The notes: generated by a model from the sequence alone, not told the origin. Shown: positions 18,185 through 27,381, numbered from the stretch's first letter. The stretch: 64,000 nt of DNA from Pseudomonadales bacterium (GCA_023257655.1 JALRBQ010000039.1:1-64000); one strand, 5' to 3'. Translations and numbers: made by a program.

Positions 18185-18233
18185 CAAAGGTTGGCTAAGC
18201 AGTTATTGGCAAAGCTGTGCCCCGGGGGAGGTG

Positions 18234-18641
18234 TCAGTCGTCACGATGATTGACGGCGCTCCAATGGTAAGGCGTCAGTTCCTTAAGCGGTTTGAACAAC
18301 AGCGTGTTGTCGGGATTGGTGACAGCCGCCAGCACGCCGTCGCCCCAGCGCAACAGTCGTTCCTGACAGATGCCACAGGGCGTGAGGATCTGAAATGGCG
18401 CGTGTTCATTCTCGCGAAAAACACACAGGGAATGGGTGATGTCCTCGCCGAGTTTTTCAGCTTCAAGATAGGCCCCTACCTCCATGCACAGATGCAGGGC
18501 GGCGTTGTTGATCTCGGGTGAGATACTTGTGAGGATTGTGTCCGCCGCGGTACGGACAGCGGCGGCACCGGCCCATCCAGTCGGGTATTTGCGCGCCGCC
18601 AGCTCGCAGGCCGCCTTGTACAATTCTTCTTCAATGCGCAT
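18234..18641 (-). CDS. Cytidine deaminase-like zinc protein
   Basis: Cytosolic deaminase fold, 135 residues from the ATG at 18641 (a TTG at 18665 would add eight residues). The zinc site is visible: LHLCMEVGAYLEA supplies the first Cys and the proton-shuttling Glu (C-M-E instead of the usual C-A-E), and PCGICQERL supplies the PCxxC pair. Surrounding text (KYPTGWAGAAAV, SPEINNAALHLCMEVGA) is like a subgroup related to cytidine or blasticidin-S deaminases rather than the E. coli Cdd dimer type. It probably deaminates a cytidine-like base, but the substrate is not certain. Confidence 0.8.
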   Translation of the reverse strand: MRIEEELYKAACELAARKYPTGWAGAAAVRTAADTILTSISPEINNAALHLCMEVGAYLEAEKLGEDITHSLCVFRENEHAPFQILTPCGICQERLLRWGDGVLAAVTNPDNTLLFKPLKELTPYHWSAVNHRDD

Positions 18642-18691
18642 GGTTGCGTCGGTATTCCTGACCAAGCAAATGGGAATATTGTTTACACGGG

Positions 18692-19156
18692 CTAAGGCGA
18701 GACGATGTTGATTCTGTCCATGCCGTTGTTGGGATCCATCGTCCTGTTTCCCGCAGGGAAACCACTCTCCGACAGGATGTAGGCGATGACGTCGGTGTAT
18801 TCGTTGTCAGTCAGCGAACCCGGATTGTCGGCTGGCATCTGGCCGATGATTGAATACCAGAAATCCAGCACCGGCCGGTTTTCCCAAGCCCGCAAGGTGG
18901 TGTTGTAAAATCGCATGTCATGACAATTCTTGCAGCTGTTCTCATAGACAAGCGCGCCTGCATCAACCTGCGCCTGAGAGAACACGCCGTCGCGCACCGT
19001 CAACTGCGCAGGCGCACTCGCTGTTGGCGTGATTGGGCCAGAAGCGTTGATGGGTGGTGGCGGGGGTACAGATTCCGTTTCTGAGACACAACTTGTCACT
19101 GCCAACAGGATCGGGACCAAGACGATAAAACACTTTGCTCGGGAAGCCATCAGCAT
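18692..19156 (-). CDS. Mono-heme cytochrome c lipoprotein
   Basis: Periplasmic electron carrier, 154 residues. The N-terminus is a lipoprotein signal with VTSC (Cys23), then a Pro/Ser/Thr-rich tether. One heme site, CKNCH, lies in YENSCKNCHDMRFY, and a possible axial Met is in GQMPADNPGSL. The C-terminal helix (DNEYTDVIAYILSESGF) is typical for small cytochromes c that serve PQQ dehydrogenases. The gene is monocistronic, so its redox partner is unknown. A PQQ dehydrogenase operon lies 1.4 kb downstream in the same direction. Confidence 0.88.
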   Translation of the reverse strand: MLMASRAKCFIVLVPILLAVTSCVSETESVPPPPPINASGPITPTASAPAQLTVRDGVFSQAQVDAGALVYENSCKNCHDMRFYNTTLRAWENRPVLDFWYSIIGQMPADNPGSLTDNEYTDVIAYILSESGFPAGNRTMDPNNGMDRINIVSP

Positions 19157-19295
19157 ACTCTCGGTTCGGATTGAGCCGTTATTCTAGTGTGATCCGCCCG
19201 TGAAAAACACCGATTTAGACGAACCCGACGTGCCGACGTGAAGCTGCAACTTCTATTACCGAGATTGACGCAGACTTTGTGGCGGGAGCAGTCGC

Positions 19296-19679
19296 TTATT
19301 TCGATTCGTCGATCATCTGCTTAGTCTTGAGTTCGACTTCCTTTGCGACCTCACCAAGCTCGGCATTGTCCGAGAGCGAGGCCAACATCTGTGCCGGTTT
19401 GATCAGTCCGATTTTCGTATGGCCTTTTTCAGTGAAGACTGAGATACGGCAGGGCAGTGCCATATTGAGACGCATGTCGGTGGCGAGCACCTTCGCCGCC
19501 TGTTTCGGATTGCACACCTCGAAGATTCGGCATTCTTCGGTGAACGCGATGCCCTTGCTGCGGAGCGTCTCGCCGAGGTCATGGATATGCAGGACGCCGA
19601 ATCCATTTCTCGCAACGGCGGCATTCAGATCATCCGACGCCTGGGCGAAGGGCTTGCTGGATTCAACAATGTAATACAT
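19296..19679 (-). CDS. DUF302 domain protein
   Basis: Small protein of 127 residues matching the DUF302 fold throughout: SSKPFAQASDDLNAAVARNG, LHIHDLGETLRSKG, CRIFEVCNPKQAAKVL, MALPCRISVFTEKG and the C-terminal helix. No signal peptide, so probably cytosolic. Family function is unknown; members are often next to thiol or redox genes. Conserved Cys residues (EECRIFEVC, LPCRI) might bind metal. It stands alone, with a 249-bp gap to the next gene. Confidence 0.85.
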   Translation of the reverse strand: MYYIVESSKPFAQASDDLNAAVARNGFGVLHIHDLGETLRSKGIAFTEECRIFEVCNPKQAAKVLATDMRLNMALPCRISVFTEKGHTKIGLIKPAQMLASLSDNAELGEVAKEVELKTKQMIDESK

Positions 19680-19928
19680 GGGCTACTTCATAAACAGATT
19701 AATAACGATGTCGATTGTACCGGAAAATTCAGGCACTGATTTGATTTGGGTCGCCCTGCGAGCAATTCGTTCACTCACCGCGTGTTCAGCCAAAATCGCG
19801 CACCGACGTCAGGACAGGAATCCACTGCTCAGATACAGGGCCGGCAGCCAGAAAAGGCAGGCCAGGAACTCCGAACGGGTCAAGGCCATGATCAAGCTGC
19901 TGGCGAAGAGCTGGACTGATATCTTGTG

Positions 19929-20591
19929 TCAGGCGTTTCTGCATCGGCTATGTTGCAGGACGATATGCGTCGCGTTGGTTGTCGGCACGAACTCAGCCAC
20001 TGTATAACCCAATGCCGGCAGATCGACGTTTGCGAACAGACTTTCACCGCTACCGAGCAGGATGGGAGAAACGGCGATATGCAGTTCATCGATGAGGCTA
20101 TCGCGCAGATACTGCTGGATGGTGCTGGCTCCACCGCCGATGCGAACGTCCCTTTCTGCCGCCGCTTCCCGGGCTCGCTCCAGTGCTTCGTGAATGCCGC
20201 CCGTGACGAAATGGAACGTGGTGCCGCCGTCCATCTCGAGGTCAGGGCGTGGGTGGTGTGTCAGGACAAAGACCGGAAAATGATAGGGCGGGTTGTCTCC
20301 CCACCAGCCTTTCCAGTTGAGATCAGGCCAGGGCCCGCGAATCGGTCCGAACATGTTTCGGCCAAGAATCCATGCTCCCACGTTGTGAAAACCACGGGCG
20401 GCAAAATCGTCATCGATTCCGGTGGTCCCGCCGTCCTTGCCGAACAGATTCTTTTGAATCGTGCGTGTCGGGATAAACCACTGATGCAGGTTTGGGCCAC
20501 CGACTCCCAGCGGATTGTCGAGATCCTGATTCGGACCGGCACCGTAGCCATCGATCGAAATTGTGAAACTCTCTACGCGGACTCGTTGCAT
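19929..20591 (-). CDS. Dihydrofolate reductase-like (RibD C-terminal domain) protein, second copy
   Basis: RibD_C/DHFR-like reductase of 220 residues. Motifs: FTISIDGYGAGPNQDLDNPL at the N-terminus, ILGRNMFGPIRGPW, PVFVLTHHPRPDLEM, RIGGGASTIQQYL and HIAVSPILLGSGESLF. Longer N-terminal insertion than the copy at 17539-18099. Expected to be a cytosolic NADPH-dependent enzyme of unknown substrate. Monocistronic on the minus strand. Confidence 0.87.
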   Translation of the reverse strand: MQRVRVESFTISIDGYGAGPNQDLDNPLGVGGPNLHQWFIPTRTIQKNLFGKDGGTTGIDDDFAARGFHNVGAWILGRNMFGPIRGPWPDLNWKGWWGDNPPYHFPVFVLTHHPRPDLEMDGGTTFHFVTGGIHEALERAREAAAERDVRIGGGASTIQQYLRDSLIDELHIAVSPILLGSGESLFANVDLPALGYTVAEFVPTTNATHIVLQHSRCRNA

Positions 20592-20681
20592 ACTTGTTTA
20601 TCCCTGCCTTGATTCAGGGCCAGATTTCAGTCCTGTAGCCGTTCTCGCACCCGCTGCCAGGTAACTGTTGATGTATAAAAT

Positions 20682-21083
20682 TCAGTCGCGGTTGTCTTCA
20701 GTTTTCCCGGTTTTCGACCGCACGGGGCTGAAGTAAAAGATGGAGGCGACTGCGATCAGCGTGCCGAGTAAATAAGTCACCAAGCGGAAGAAGGGAGCAT
20801 AGAGACTGGGCTCTGGGTTTATGTGGCGCGCTGCGAGTGCGGGGCCAATCAGGCTGTCGATACGCATCACCTCTGTCCCCCAACGCGCCAGCAAGGCGAA
20901 GGCGGCAACGAGATAGGTGAATGCGACTATAGAGCGCAGCTTGAGGGAAAGGGTTTCCCGTGCGGAGTAGGAGGCGACAACAACAGCGAAGGTGATTGCC
21001 ATCCACGCCTGAAAATGCACATCGATGGACGCTTCGAGCATGAAGAGTAATTCGAGTAAATCCGCTGTTTCAACCGTTTCCAT
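20682..21083 (-). CDS. Small membrane protein of unknown function
   Basis: 133 residues with three predicted membrane segments (around AWMAITFAVVVASYSA, SIVAFTYLVAAFALLA and LVTYLLGTLIAVASIF) and charged ends. No domain recognised. It is 90 bp upstream of the RibD-like gene on the same strand and could be co-transcribed with it. No catalytic motif visible. Confidence 0.65.
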   Translation of the reverse strand: METVETADLLELLFMLEASIDVHFQAWMAITFAVVVASYSARETLSLKLRSIVAFTYLVAAFALLARWGTEVMRIDSLIGPALAARHINPEPSLYAPFFRLVTYLLGTLIAVASIFYFSPVRSKTGKTEDNRD

Positions 21084-21239
21084 CAGAGTGTCTATTTTTC
21101 CCTACGCCCCGGCGCTCCACGCATGGGCCATGGTACACCTGTTCACTCGAGAGCGACACCAGGGGCGGGCGAGTAACAGGAGATGAATTCGGAACGGCAG
21201 CAGAAGTTCAGGTTTGTCCCGCCGCGACGATTTTTTTCT

Positions 21240-21713
21240 TCAGACGCGTTCTACGCGACAATCGAAACAACCCGGACTGGCATTATGCACGTGAATGTAG
21301 GCGACTTTGGGATTGTCGAAGATCGCGATTACCCGGGACTCCAGGTTCTCACCCGCCACCACTTCAGCTTCGAGCATGTAACCATTGTGGTCATATCCCC
21401 GCAGTGACAGGTTGCGAATACGCAGCATGTGCGGGACTTCACCGGGGAGCCACACTTTCCTCCTTGCTTGTTCACGCACGAAGATCGGCCCTGAGCCATC
21501 ATAGGGAGAGCCCACATCCAGATGCTGGAAAGACAGCGCCAGCACCTTCTCTCCAACGCGGGCGTCTTCGAGCGAGACCCGGCAGGGAAAGCCGGGATTG
21601 GCATCGACGGTGAGCCAGGCAGTCTTGTGCTGCTTCAGCTCGTCGGCGGTCATCTGTCGATAAGCATCGAAGAGCGATTCGGACAGGGCAATAATCCGGA
21701 AACTCGAAGTCAT
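21240..21713 (-). CDS. DUF1203 domain protein
   Basis: 157-residue cytosolic protein. DUF1203 signature: NPGFPCRVSLEDARVGEKVL, SPYDGSGPIFVRE and the C-terminal YIHVHNASPGCFDCRVERV. The HVHN and CFDC residues are the family's most conserved and may form a metal or thiol site (inference). No biochemical role is known. Monocistronic. Confidence 0.88.
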   Translation of the reverse strand: MTSSFRIIALSESLFDAYRQMTADELKQHKTAWLTVDANPGFPCRVSLEDARVGEKVLALSFQHLDVGSPYDGSGPIFVREQARRKVWLPGEVPHMLRIRNLSLRGYDHNGYMLEAEVVAGENLESRVIAIFDNPKVAYIHVHNASPGCFDCRVERV

Positions 21714-21869
21714 AACATTTTCTCTATGATATTGCTGATGGCGGATCGACGGGCTGATTTTGATGCTGCTTCTTTATTCGTTTGACAACCAAAGCCGAGG
21801 GCGGTGCGCCGCGATATCTGCAGTCGCAGAGGCGGTAAAGCGGCAAAGCTTCGCCAAGATACTCTCTAT

Positions 21870-23189
21870 TCAGCCAACCGATTCTGCCAACGCCTCACCC
21901 ACAGCATTCACCAGAGCGTCGATCTGCTCCCGCGTCGAGATAAACGGTGGTGCCAGTTGCAGGGTGTCAGCACCCCAGCGGACGTAGAAGCCTTTCTCCA
22001 GGCATTTCAGGCCGATCTCGAACGGACGACGCAAGGGTTCGCCGGGGTAATGTTCCAGCGAGATGCCGGCGGCCAGACCGTAGTTGCGAATGTCGGTGAC
22101 GTGGGGACTGCCCTTGAGAGAATGCACGGCGTTCTCGAAGACCGGAGCCAGTTCCTGCACTCTCTCCACGAGATTGTCATTCACGAGCAGGCCCAGCGCC
22201 GCTATGCCGGCAGCGCAGGCGACGGGGTGGGCCGAGTAGGTGTAGCCGTGGGGGAATTCCACCATGTAGTTCGGGCCACCCTTGTCCATGAAGGCCTGAT
22301 AGATTTTAGGTTTGGCGACAACGGCGCCGAGGGGAATGGCGCCATTGGTAATCTGTTTGGCGAGTGTCATGAGGTCCGGCGTAACGCCAAAGGCCGCCGC
22401 ACCGGTGTTGGCGCCCATGCGCCCGAAGCCGGTGATGACCTCGTCGAAGATGAGCAGGATCTCGTGCTTGTCGCATATCTCCCGTAATCGGTTGAGATAG
22501 CCCTTGGGCGGCGGCAAAACACCGGCAGTGCCTGACAAGGGTTCTACGATCACCGCGGCGATGTTCGAGGCATCGTGCAGCAGGATCAGGTCTTCCACTT
22601 CGTTGGCCAGATGCGCGCCGATTTCCGGCTGACCGCGGCCGAAGCGGTTCTCAGGCAGCAAAGTAGCGGCGATGTGGTCAGCCTCTACCGTCTGGCCAAA
22701 CAGTTTGCGATTGAAGCCGATGCCGCCAACCCCGACGCCACCGTAGTTGACGCCATGGTAGCCTTTCACGCGGCCGATGAAGCGGGACTTGCCCGGCTTC
22801 CCCAAGGTGCGCCAGTAACCGCGCGCCATCTTCAGGGCGGTATCGACGGACTCGGATCCGGAGTCGGTGAAGAACACGTAGTCCAGGCCCGCCGGAGTGA
22901 GTTCGATAACTTTATTGGCGAGTTGGAAGGACAGTTCATGGCCGTATTGAAATCCCGGCGAATAGTCGAGCGTCGCGAGTTGTTGACTGACGGCGGCAGT
23001 GATTTCTTCGCGGGCATGGCCGGCGCCGCAGGTCCACAGGCCTGACAATCCATCGAAGACTTGTCGGCCATCGGCCGTCGTATAATAGGCGCCCTTGGCA
23101 CTGGCCATCAGCCGGGGATGATCTTTGAACTGGCGGTTGCCGGTAAAGGGCATCCAGTGCGCTTCAAGCTGTTGTCTACTCAATGTCAC
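21870..23189 (-). CDS. Class III omega-amino acid aminotransferase
   Basis: PLP-dependent transaminase of the omega-amino acid:pyruvate type, 439 residues. Motifs: DGLSGLWTCGAGHARE, FFTDSGSESVDTALKMARGYW, YHGVNYGGVGVGGI, ILLIFDEVITGFGRMG and TLAKQITNGAIPLGAVV with the PLP Lys. It would convert beta-alanine, taurine, putrescine-like or other terminal amines to semialdehydes. Starts at GTG 23189, preceded by GAGGA at 7 bp. It lies 24 bp after a sodium/solute symporter gene, so uptake and first catabolic step are probably co-expressed. No semialdehyde dehydrogenase is adjacent. Confidence 0.93.
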   Translation of the reverse strand: MTLSRQQLEAHWMPFTGNRQFKDHPRLMASAKGAYYTTADGRQVFDGLSGLWTCGAGHAREEITAAVSQQLATLDYSPGFQYGHELSFQLANKVIELTPAGLDYVFFTDSGSESVDTALKMARGYWRTLGKPGKSRFIGRVKGYHGVNYGGVGVGGIGFNRKLFGQTVEADHIAATLLPENRFGRGQPEIGAHLANEVEDLILLHDASNIAAVIVEPLSGTAGVLPPPKGYLNRLREICDKHEILLIFDEVITGFGRMGANTGAAAFGVTPDLMTLAKQITNGAIPLGAVVAKPKIYQAFMDKGGPNYMVEFPHGYTYSAHPVACAAGIAALGLLVNDNLVERVQELAPVFENAVHSLKGSPHVTDIRNYGLAAGISLEHYPGEPLRRPFEIGLKCLEKGFYVRWGADTLQLAPPFISTREQIDALVNAVGEALAESVG

Positions 23190-23213
23190 ACACGTGTCCT
23201 CATGCTCACATTA

Positions 23214-24809
23214 TTATTTTTTTTCGAAGTTCGTCCAGGAATTCGTTACGGTCTTGGCGTCCACAGGATTCGGTGTGGCTAAGACATCGAAATTGATGCT
23301 GTCCAGATCCCGCTTGTAGCGCACTTCCAACTCCGGATCCGGCCACAGGATCGTCACCACATAACCGATGATGAGCGCTGACAGGAAGGAGGGGGGCATC
23401 GTCTCCAGCGCGGTAAAATAAGGGCCTATAGATTCCATCTCCTGCAGGACAAACTTGCTGATCATCGTCATCGAGAAGCCGGTGATCATCGAGGCGATGG
23501 CGGCCTTCTCGGTGTAGCGGGTCCAGAACAGCGACATCAACATCATCGGGCAGAAGGTGGCGGCGATGCCGGCCCAGCCAAAGATAGCAAACCAGAAGAT
23601 TGTTCGGTCCGGTGACACGATAGACACGATGAGTGCCAGCCCAAGGGCCAGAGTTGCCAGAACGACTGTTATGCGGCGGCACAAGTAGGCAGCACGGGCA
23701 TCGGTCAGTCCCGGATTAACAATCTTCGCGTACAAGTCGTGCGTGATTGAACCTGCCACCATTACCAGCAGGGAGGAGACTGTCGACATGATGGCGGACA
23801 GCACCGCGGCGACGTAGAGGCCGACAAGTAGTGGGGGGAAGGTGTAGTGCACCATCTCCGACAGCACATTCTGCGACCCGTTGCCGAGGACCGTGTCCGG
23901 TTCAACGCCCTGTGTGGTGAAAATATACCGGCCCAATACGCCGATGCTGATCGCTGAGAAATCTACCAGCAGCGTGAACAGCATCGCCACCCAGCGTCCG
24001 CGTTCGATCTGGCCCTCATCGCGAATGGCAATCAATCGAGCAAACACCTGGGGTGATCCGAGGAAGCCGAGTCCAATCAGCATCATGCCGATGACTACCG
24101 AGGCGTTCATCAGCGTGAGTCCGCCAGCACCCCACGGTGTCACGAGGCCGGGGTCAATGGCGATGAGGCCGTCGATGATCGAGCCGCTGTTGCTAAGAGT
24201 GAGGAATGCCACGAGCGGTAACAGAACCAGACACAATACCATCACGGCCCCCTGGAACATGTCGGTCCAGGCGGCGGCGAGGAAGCCGCCGGCGATGCAA
24301 TAGATGGCGACGATGAGAAAGCCGGTAATGGCGCCGACGTGGTAATCCCAGTCGAGGAAACTCTCGAAAGCCGACCCGGTGGCGTCGATCTGCGCCGAGA
24401 TGTAGATCAGTACAAAGATAGAAAGGACGATGGCGGAGACGATGCGCAGGACATTTGTCTTCGACTTGAAGCGGCCCACCATGTAATCGATGCAGGTGAT
24501 GGCTTCATATTTGTCGGTCAGGCGCTTGAAGCGCTTCGCCATGATGAACCAGGCGACGCCGACACCGAACAATTCGCCGATGACCACCCAATAGGTGCTG
24601 AAGCCAAGCATCGCGCCCATGCCGGTCAGACCGAGCAGCAGCCAGGCCGATTCACCGGTGGCCTGGGCGGAAAAAGCAGCGACCCAGTAGCTGAGCGTCT
24701 TGCCGCCGATGACAAAGTCGTTCATGTTGCGAACGCGTTTGGATGCAATATAGCCCAGCACCATCAGGATGCTGAAGTAGATCACGATCATCGCGTATTT
24801 CTCGAACAT
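23214..24809 (-). CDS. Sodium/solute symporter (SSS family, PutP-like)
   Basis: Inner-membrane Na+-coupled uptake transporter of 531 residues with about 13 membrane helices. Family text: NDFVIGGKTLSYWVAAFSAQ, TGESAWLLLGLTG, GGFLAAAWTDMFQGAVM and LSAIMSTVSSLLVMVAGSI. The SSS signature and length match PutP-type proline symporters, but substrate specificity cannot be read. First gene of a likely two-gene operon with the class III aminotransferase; together they point to an amino acid or omega-amine as the substrate (inference). Confidence 0.92.
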   Translation of the reverse strand: MFEKYAMIVIYFSILMVLGYIASKRVRNMNDFVIGGKTLSYWVAAFSAQATGESAWLLLGLTGMGAMLGFSTYWVVIGELFGVGVAWFIMAKRFKRLTDKYEAITCIDYMVGRFKSKTNVLRIVSAIVLSIFVLIYISAQIDATGSAFESFLDWDYHVGAITGFLIVAIYCIAGGFLAAAWTDMFQGAVMVLCLVLLPLVAFLTLSNSGSIIDGLIAIDPGLVTPWGAGGLTLMNASVVIGMMLIGLGFLGSPQVFARLIAIRDEGQIERGRWVAMLFTLLVDFSAISIGVLGRYIFTTQGVEPDTVLGNGSQNVLSEMVHYTFPPLLVGLYVAAVLSAIMSTVSSLLVMVAGSITHDLYAKIVNPGLTDARAAYLCRRITVVLATLALGLALIVSIVSPDRTIFWFAIFGWAGIAATFCPMMLMSLFWTRYTEKAAIASMITGFSMTMISKFVLQEMESIGPYFTALETMPPSFLSALIIGYVVTILWPDPELEVRYKRDLDSINFDVLATPNPVDAKTVTNSWTNFEKK

Positions 24810-24962
24810 GATTCGGTCCGGTCAGGGGATGGCTTTCCGGATCATACCGCGCCGATCAGGTGATTACACGTCCCGGGCGCGGGGCGAAACTGGAATTCGT
24901 CTCGCAATGGGAGAGCGGGTTGTGCGGACAATTACCACGTCGGCACCGAACACAATACTGGC

Positions 24963-25580
24963 TTGCGCTGGGCTAACCCGTTCTATTTTCCGAAGCGCGC
25001 CATCTCACTGCGGATTCGCAACTTCGAGAGTAGCAAGCTGAAGGTGAATGATGCCCGCGGCAACCCCATCGAGATCGCGGCGGTGATCGTGTGGAAGGTC
25101 ATCGATTCCGCCGAGGCCTTCTTTGAAGTGGACGATTACGAGAGTTTTGTCACGATCCAGAGTGAGGCGGCACTGCGTAATCTCGCCAATATCTATCCCT
25201 ATGAGTCCCACGAGGACGGCGAACTGTCCTTGCGCGGGGATCCGCTGCAGATTGCCGAAAAGCTGCAACTGGAAGTGCAGGAGCGTTTACAGAAAGCTGG
25301 CGTGCAGGTAATTGAAGCCCGCATCAGCCATCTCGCCTATGCCCAGGAAATTGCGCAGGCGATGTTACGCAAACAGCAAGCGGGCGCGGTGCTGGCGGCG
25401 CGACAACTCATTGTGAAAGGCGCGGTGGAAATCTTTTCCGAAGCACTTACCACACTCACCGAACAGCACAATTTCGAGCTGGATGATGAGCGGCGGGCGA
25501 GTATGGTCAGCAATTTGCTGGTTGTCATTTGCAGTGAGCAGCATACGCAACCCGTTATTAATGCCGGGTCCCTGTACTGA
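24963..25580 (+). CDS. SPFH/stomatin-like protein, N-terminally truncated
   Basis: Band 7 (SPFH) domain protein that normally scaffolds membrane microdomains. Recognised blocks: [21 protein letters not shown] in part, [57 protein letters not shown] and the helical tail [20 protein letters not shown]. Homologues have an N-terminal membrane segment and about 60-80 more residues; here homology begins near 24936 ([11 protein letters not shown]) and no ATG or membrane helix lies upstream in frame. The listed start is a TTG without a good ribosome site. Probably a decayed gene. Its stop overlaps the start of the Arc-like gene (TGATG). Confidence 0.75.
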   Translation: MRWANPFYFPKRAISLRIRNFESSKLKVNDARGNPIEIAAVIVWKVIDSAEAFFEVDDYESFVTIQSEAALRNLANIYPYESHEDGELSLRGDPLQIAEKLQLEVQERLQKAGVQVIEARISHLAYAQEIAQAMLRKQQAGAVLAARQLIVKGAVEIFSEALTTLTEQHNFELDDERRASMVSNLLVVICSEQHTQPVINAGSLY

Positions 25581-25780
25581 TGTCCAAAAAAGCCTTTCCG
25601 TTACGCATCAACGAACAGGTTCTGGCTGCATTGCAGCGCTGGGCGGACGATGATCTGCGCAGTCTGAATGCACAGATTGAATACGTGCTGCGGGAGGCTT
25701 TGGTAAAATCAGGCCGGGTCAAGCTCGTGCAGAAGGTTGTCACTGAACTGGAACCGCTTGACCCGGATGCGGCAGAATAG
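25580..25780 (+). CDS. Arc-type ribbon-helix-helix DNA-binding protein
   Basis: 66 residues. The N-terminus KKAFPLRINEQVLAALQRWA...LRSLNAQIEYVLREAL is the Arc/MetJ ribbon-helix-helix pattern (a beta strand, then two helices), so a dimeric DNA binder is expected. The start overlaps the stop of the SPFH gene by one base, implying coupling; this SPFH-Arc pairing is common in bacterial genomes. It may regulate its own operon. No toxin gene is adjacent. Confidence 0.85.
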   Translation: MSKKAFPLRINEQVLAALQRWADDDLRSLNAQIEYVLREALVKSGRVKLVQKVVTELEPLDPDAAE

Positions 25781-25792
25781 CGGCGCGTGGTA

Positions 25793-26335
25793 CTAACGAT
25801 CGATCTTTGTCATCTTTGAGCCTTCGAAGGTCAGGTTGTACATGAGGCCCTTGTTGGAAAAGATGAAACCGATGATTGGCTGCTGCGCGGAGTTGGAACT
25901 GATTTCCTCGGCGGCGCCGAATTCCACGATGGCGACGCTACCGTCGACACCCGCTTCCCAGCCATCACTGTTTCTGAACTTGTTCAGTGCTTCCTCAGTC
26001 ATGAACATGATGATCTGGGATTTGACCTGGGCGCCAAGCTGGAAGCCGATGGACGCGGAGGCGGTATTGTAATACGCCGCGGTACTGCCACCGACCAGCA
26101 GTGCACCTTCTCCGTATTCGCCACCAACCCCGATACCCGCCTTGATCACTCGTGGAAACACCAGCATGCCGGCTGCCTGACCTGCGAGTCGCTTGCCTGC
26201 TGCCGATTCGGCGTAGAATTTCGTGAGTGCATCAGCCACGTTGGCATCAATTTCGGCCTTGGATGCCGCAGCAGCGTGAGTGGCGAACATCAGACTGCAC
26301 AGTGTCAGCAGTATCAAGCGTGCCTGAATCTTCAT
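25793..26335 (-). CDS. Exported SYLF-domain (YSC84-like) protein
   Basis: Lipid-binding SYLF-domain protein with a signal peptide (ends HAAAA), 180 residues. Family text: FYAESAAGKRLAGQAAGMLV, FPRVIKAGIGVGGEYGEGAL, GSTAAYYNTASASIGFQLGA, QIIMFMTEEALNKF and the C-terminal FIFSNKGLMYNLTFEGSK. Members bind phosphoinositides in yeast; in bacteria they are periplasmic proteins of unknown role. Convergent with the Arc-like gene, 12 bp apart. Confidence 0.92.
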   Translation of the reverse strand: MKIQARLILLTLCSLMFATHAAAASKAEIDANVADALTKFYAESAAGKRLAGQAAGMLVFPRVIKAGIGVGGEYGEGALLVGGSTAAYYNTASASIGFQLGAQVKSQIIMFMTEEALNKFRNSDGWEAGVDGSVAIVEFGAAEEISSNSAQQPIIGFIFSNKGLMYNLTFEGSKMTKIDR

Positions 26336-26370
26336 AAATCACCTCGATCTCTTTGCGGATGGCGATGACG

Positions 26371-26418
26371 GTGTCATTGAGCGTGTCATTAAGTGTGTCA
26401 ATGAGTGGGTCAAGTATG
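26371..26418. repeat. 12-bp tandem repeat upstream of the HAD phosphatase gene
   Basis: Units GTGTCATTGAGC, GTGTCATTAAGT, GTGTCAATGAGT and a weaker GGGTCAAGTATG follow each other between the divergent SYLF and HAD genes. They may be binding sites or a slippage product. Confidence 0.75.
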
Positions 26419-26538
26419 AGTGAATTCGGGAAAAATTCAATGTCGGTCCCAGACTGGCAGAAATTCGGTAGGTCTGACCCTGACCATGCCTTATTATGGG
26501 TGCGCCAGAGTACGGATCGACGAATCGCAATCACAGGC

Positions 26539-27381
26539 ATGAGCACACTCTATATTTCCGATCTCGATGGCACGCTCGTCAACAACGATGCCGTGCTATC
26601 GCCCTACGCGCTGAAAGAGCTGAATGCCATGCTGGCCGAGGGCTTGCAATTGACGGTGGCGAGCGCGCGCAGCATCGTGTCAATGCAACAGATGCTGGCG
26701 GGTCTTGAGCTGCGACTGCCTGTAATCGGCTTCAACGGGGCGTTCCTGTCCGACCTGAAAACGGGGGCGCATCTGCACGTTAACAGCATGCCGCGCGAGA
26801 TCGCGGAATCCATTATTGCCTGCCTGCCCGCGTACGACTGTGCGCCCTATGTCTCAACCTATACGGGGGCAGAAGAGCGCGTCTATTACGACACAGTGAC
26901 GAACGCCGGCATGCAGTGGTACTGGCGGGACCGCATAGAGCGCCGCGATCCACGCTTCCGCCATCAACCCCGATATCTGCTGGCGCACAATGATGCGGTG
27001 ACCTGTATTACGATCATCCACCGCGGTGAGGTGCTGGATGCGCTGGAAGCTGACCTAATCAGCCGCTTCGGCACCGAGGTTGAAATACACCAGTATGAGA
27101 ACCAGTACTCGCCGGGCTGGTATTGGCTGACGGTGCACGATCGACGGGCCAGTAAGGATCAGGCCATAAAAGTGCTGCAGGCACACCAGGATCTAAAGGA
27201 TTCCCGCGTCGTTGTGTTCGGGGACAACAAGAATGACATCAAGATGTTCCAGGCTGCCGATCTTGCAGTGGCGGTGGAGAATGCGCAGGCACAGGTGAAA
27301 GCCCATGCCCATGAAGTCATTGGCAGCAACCTGAACGACGCCGTTGTGAACTACCTGCGTGCCAACTGGACACCGGTCTGA
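26539..27381 (+). CDS. Cof-type HAD-superfamily phosphatase
   Basis: Cytosolic haloacid dehalogenase-fold phosphatase, class IIB cap, 280 residues. Motif I is YISDLDGTLVNND with the nucleophile Asp; motif II is in LTVASARS; the Lys of motif III is in RRASKDQAI; motif IV is VVFGDNKNDIKMF. It would dephosphorylate sugar phosphates, nucleotides or flavin precursors. The start at 26539 puts the HAD motif at the very N-terminus as expected; the open frame back to 26353 covers the tandem repeat and is not conserved sequence. Confidence 0.92.
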   Translation: MSTLYISDLDGTLVNNDAVLSPYALKELNAMLAEGLQLTVASARSIVSMQQMLAGLELRLPVIGFNGAFLSDLKTGAHLHVNSMPREIAESIIACLPAYDCAPYVSTYTGAEERVYYDTVTNAGMQWYWRDRIERRDPRFRHQPRYLLAHNDAVTCITIIHRGEVLDALEADLISRFGTEVEIHQYENQYSPGWYWLTVHDRRASKDQAIKVLQAHQDLKDSRVVVFGDNKNDIKMFQAADLAVAVENAQAQVKAHAHEVIGSNLNDAVVNYLRANWTPV

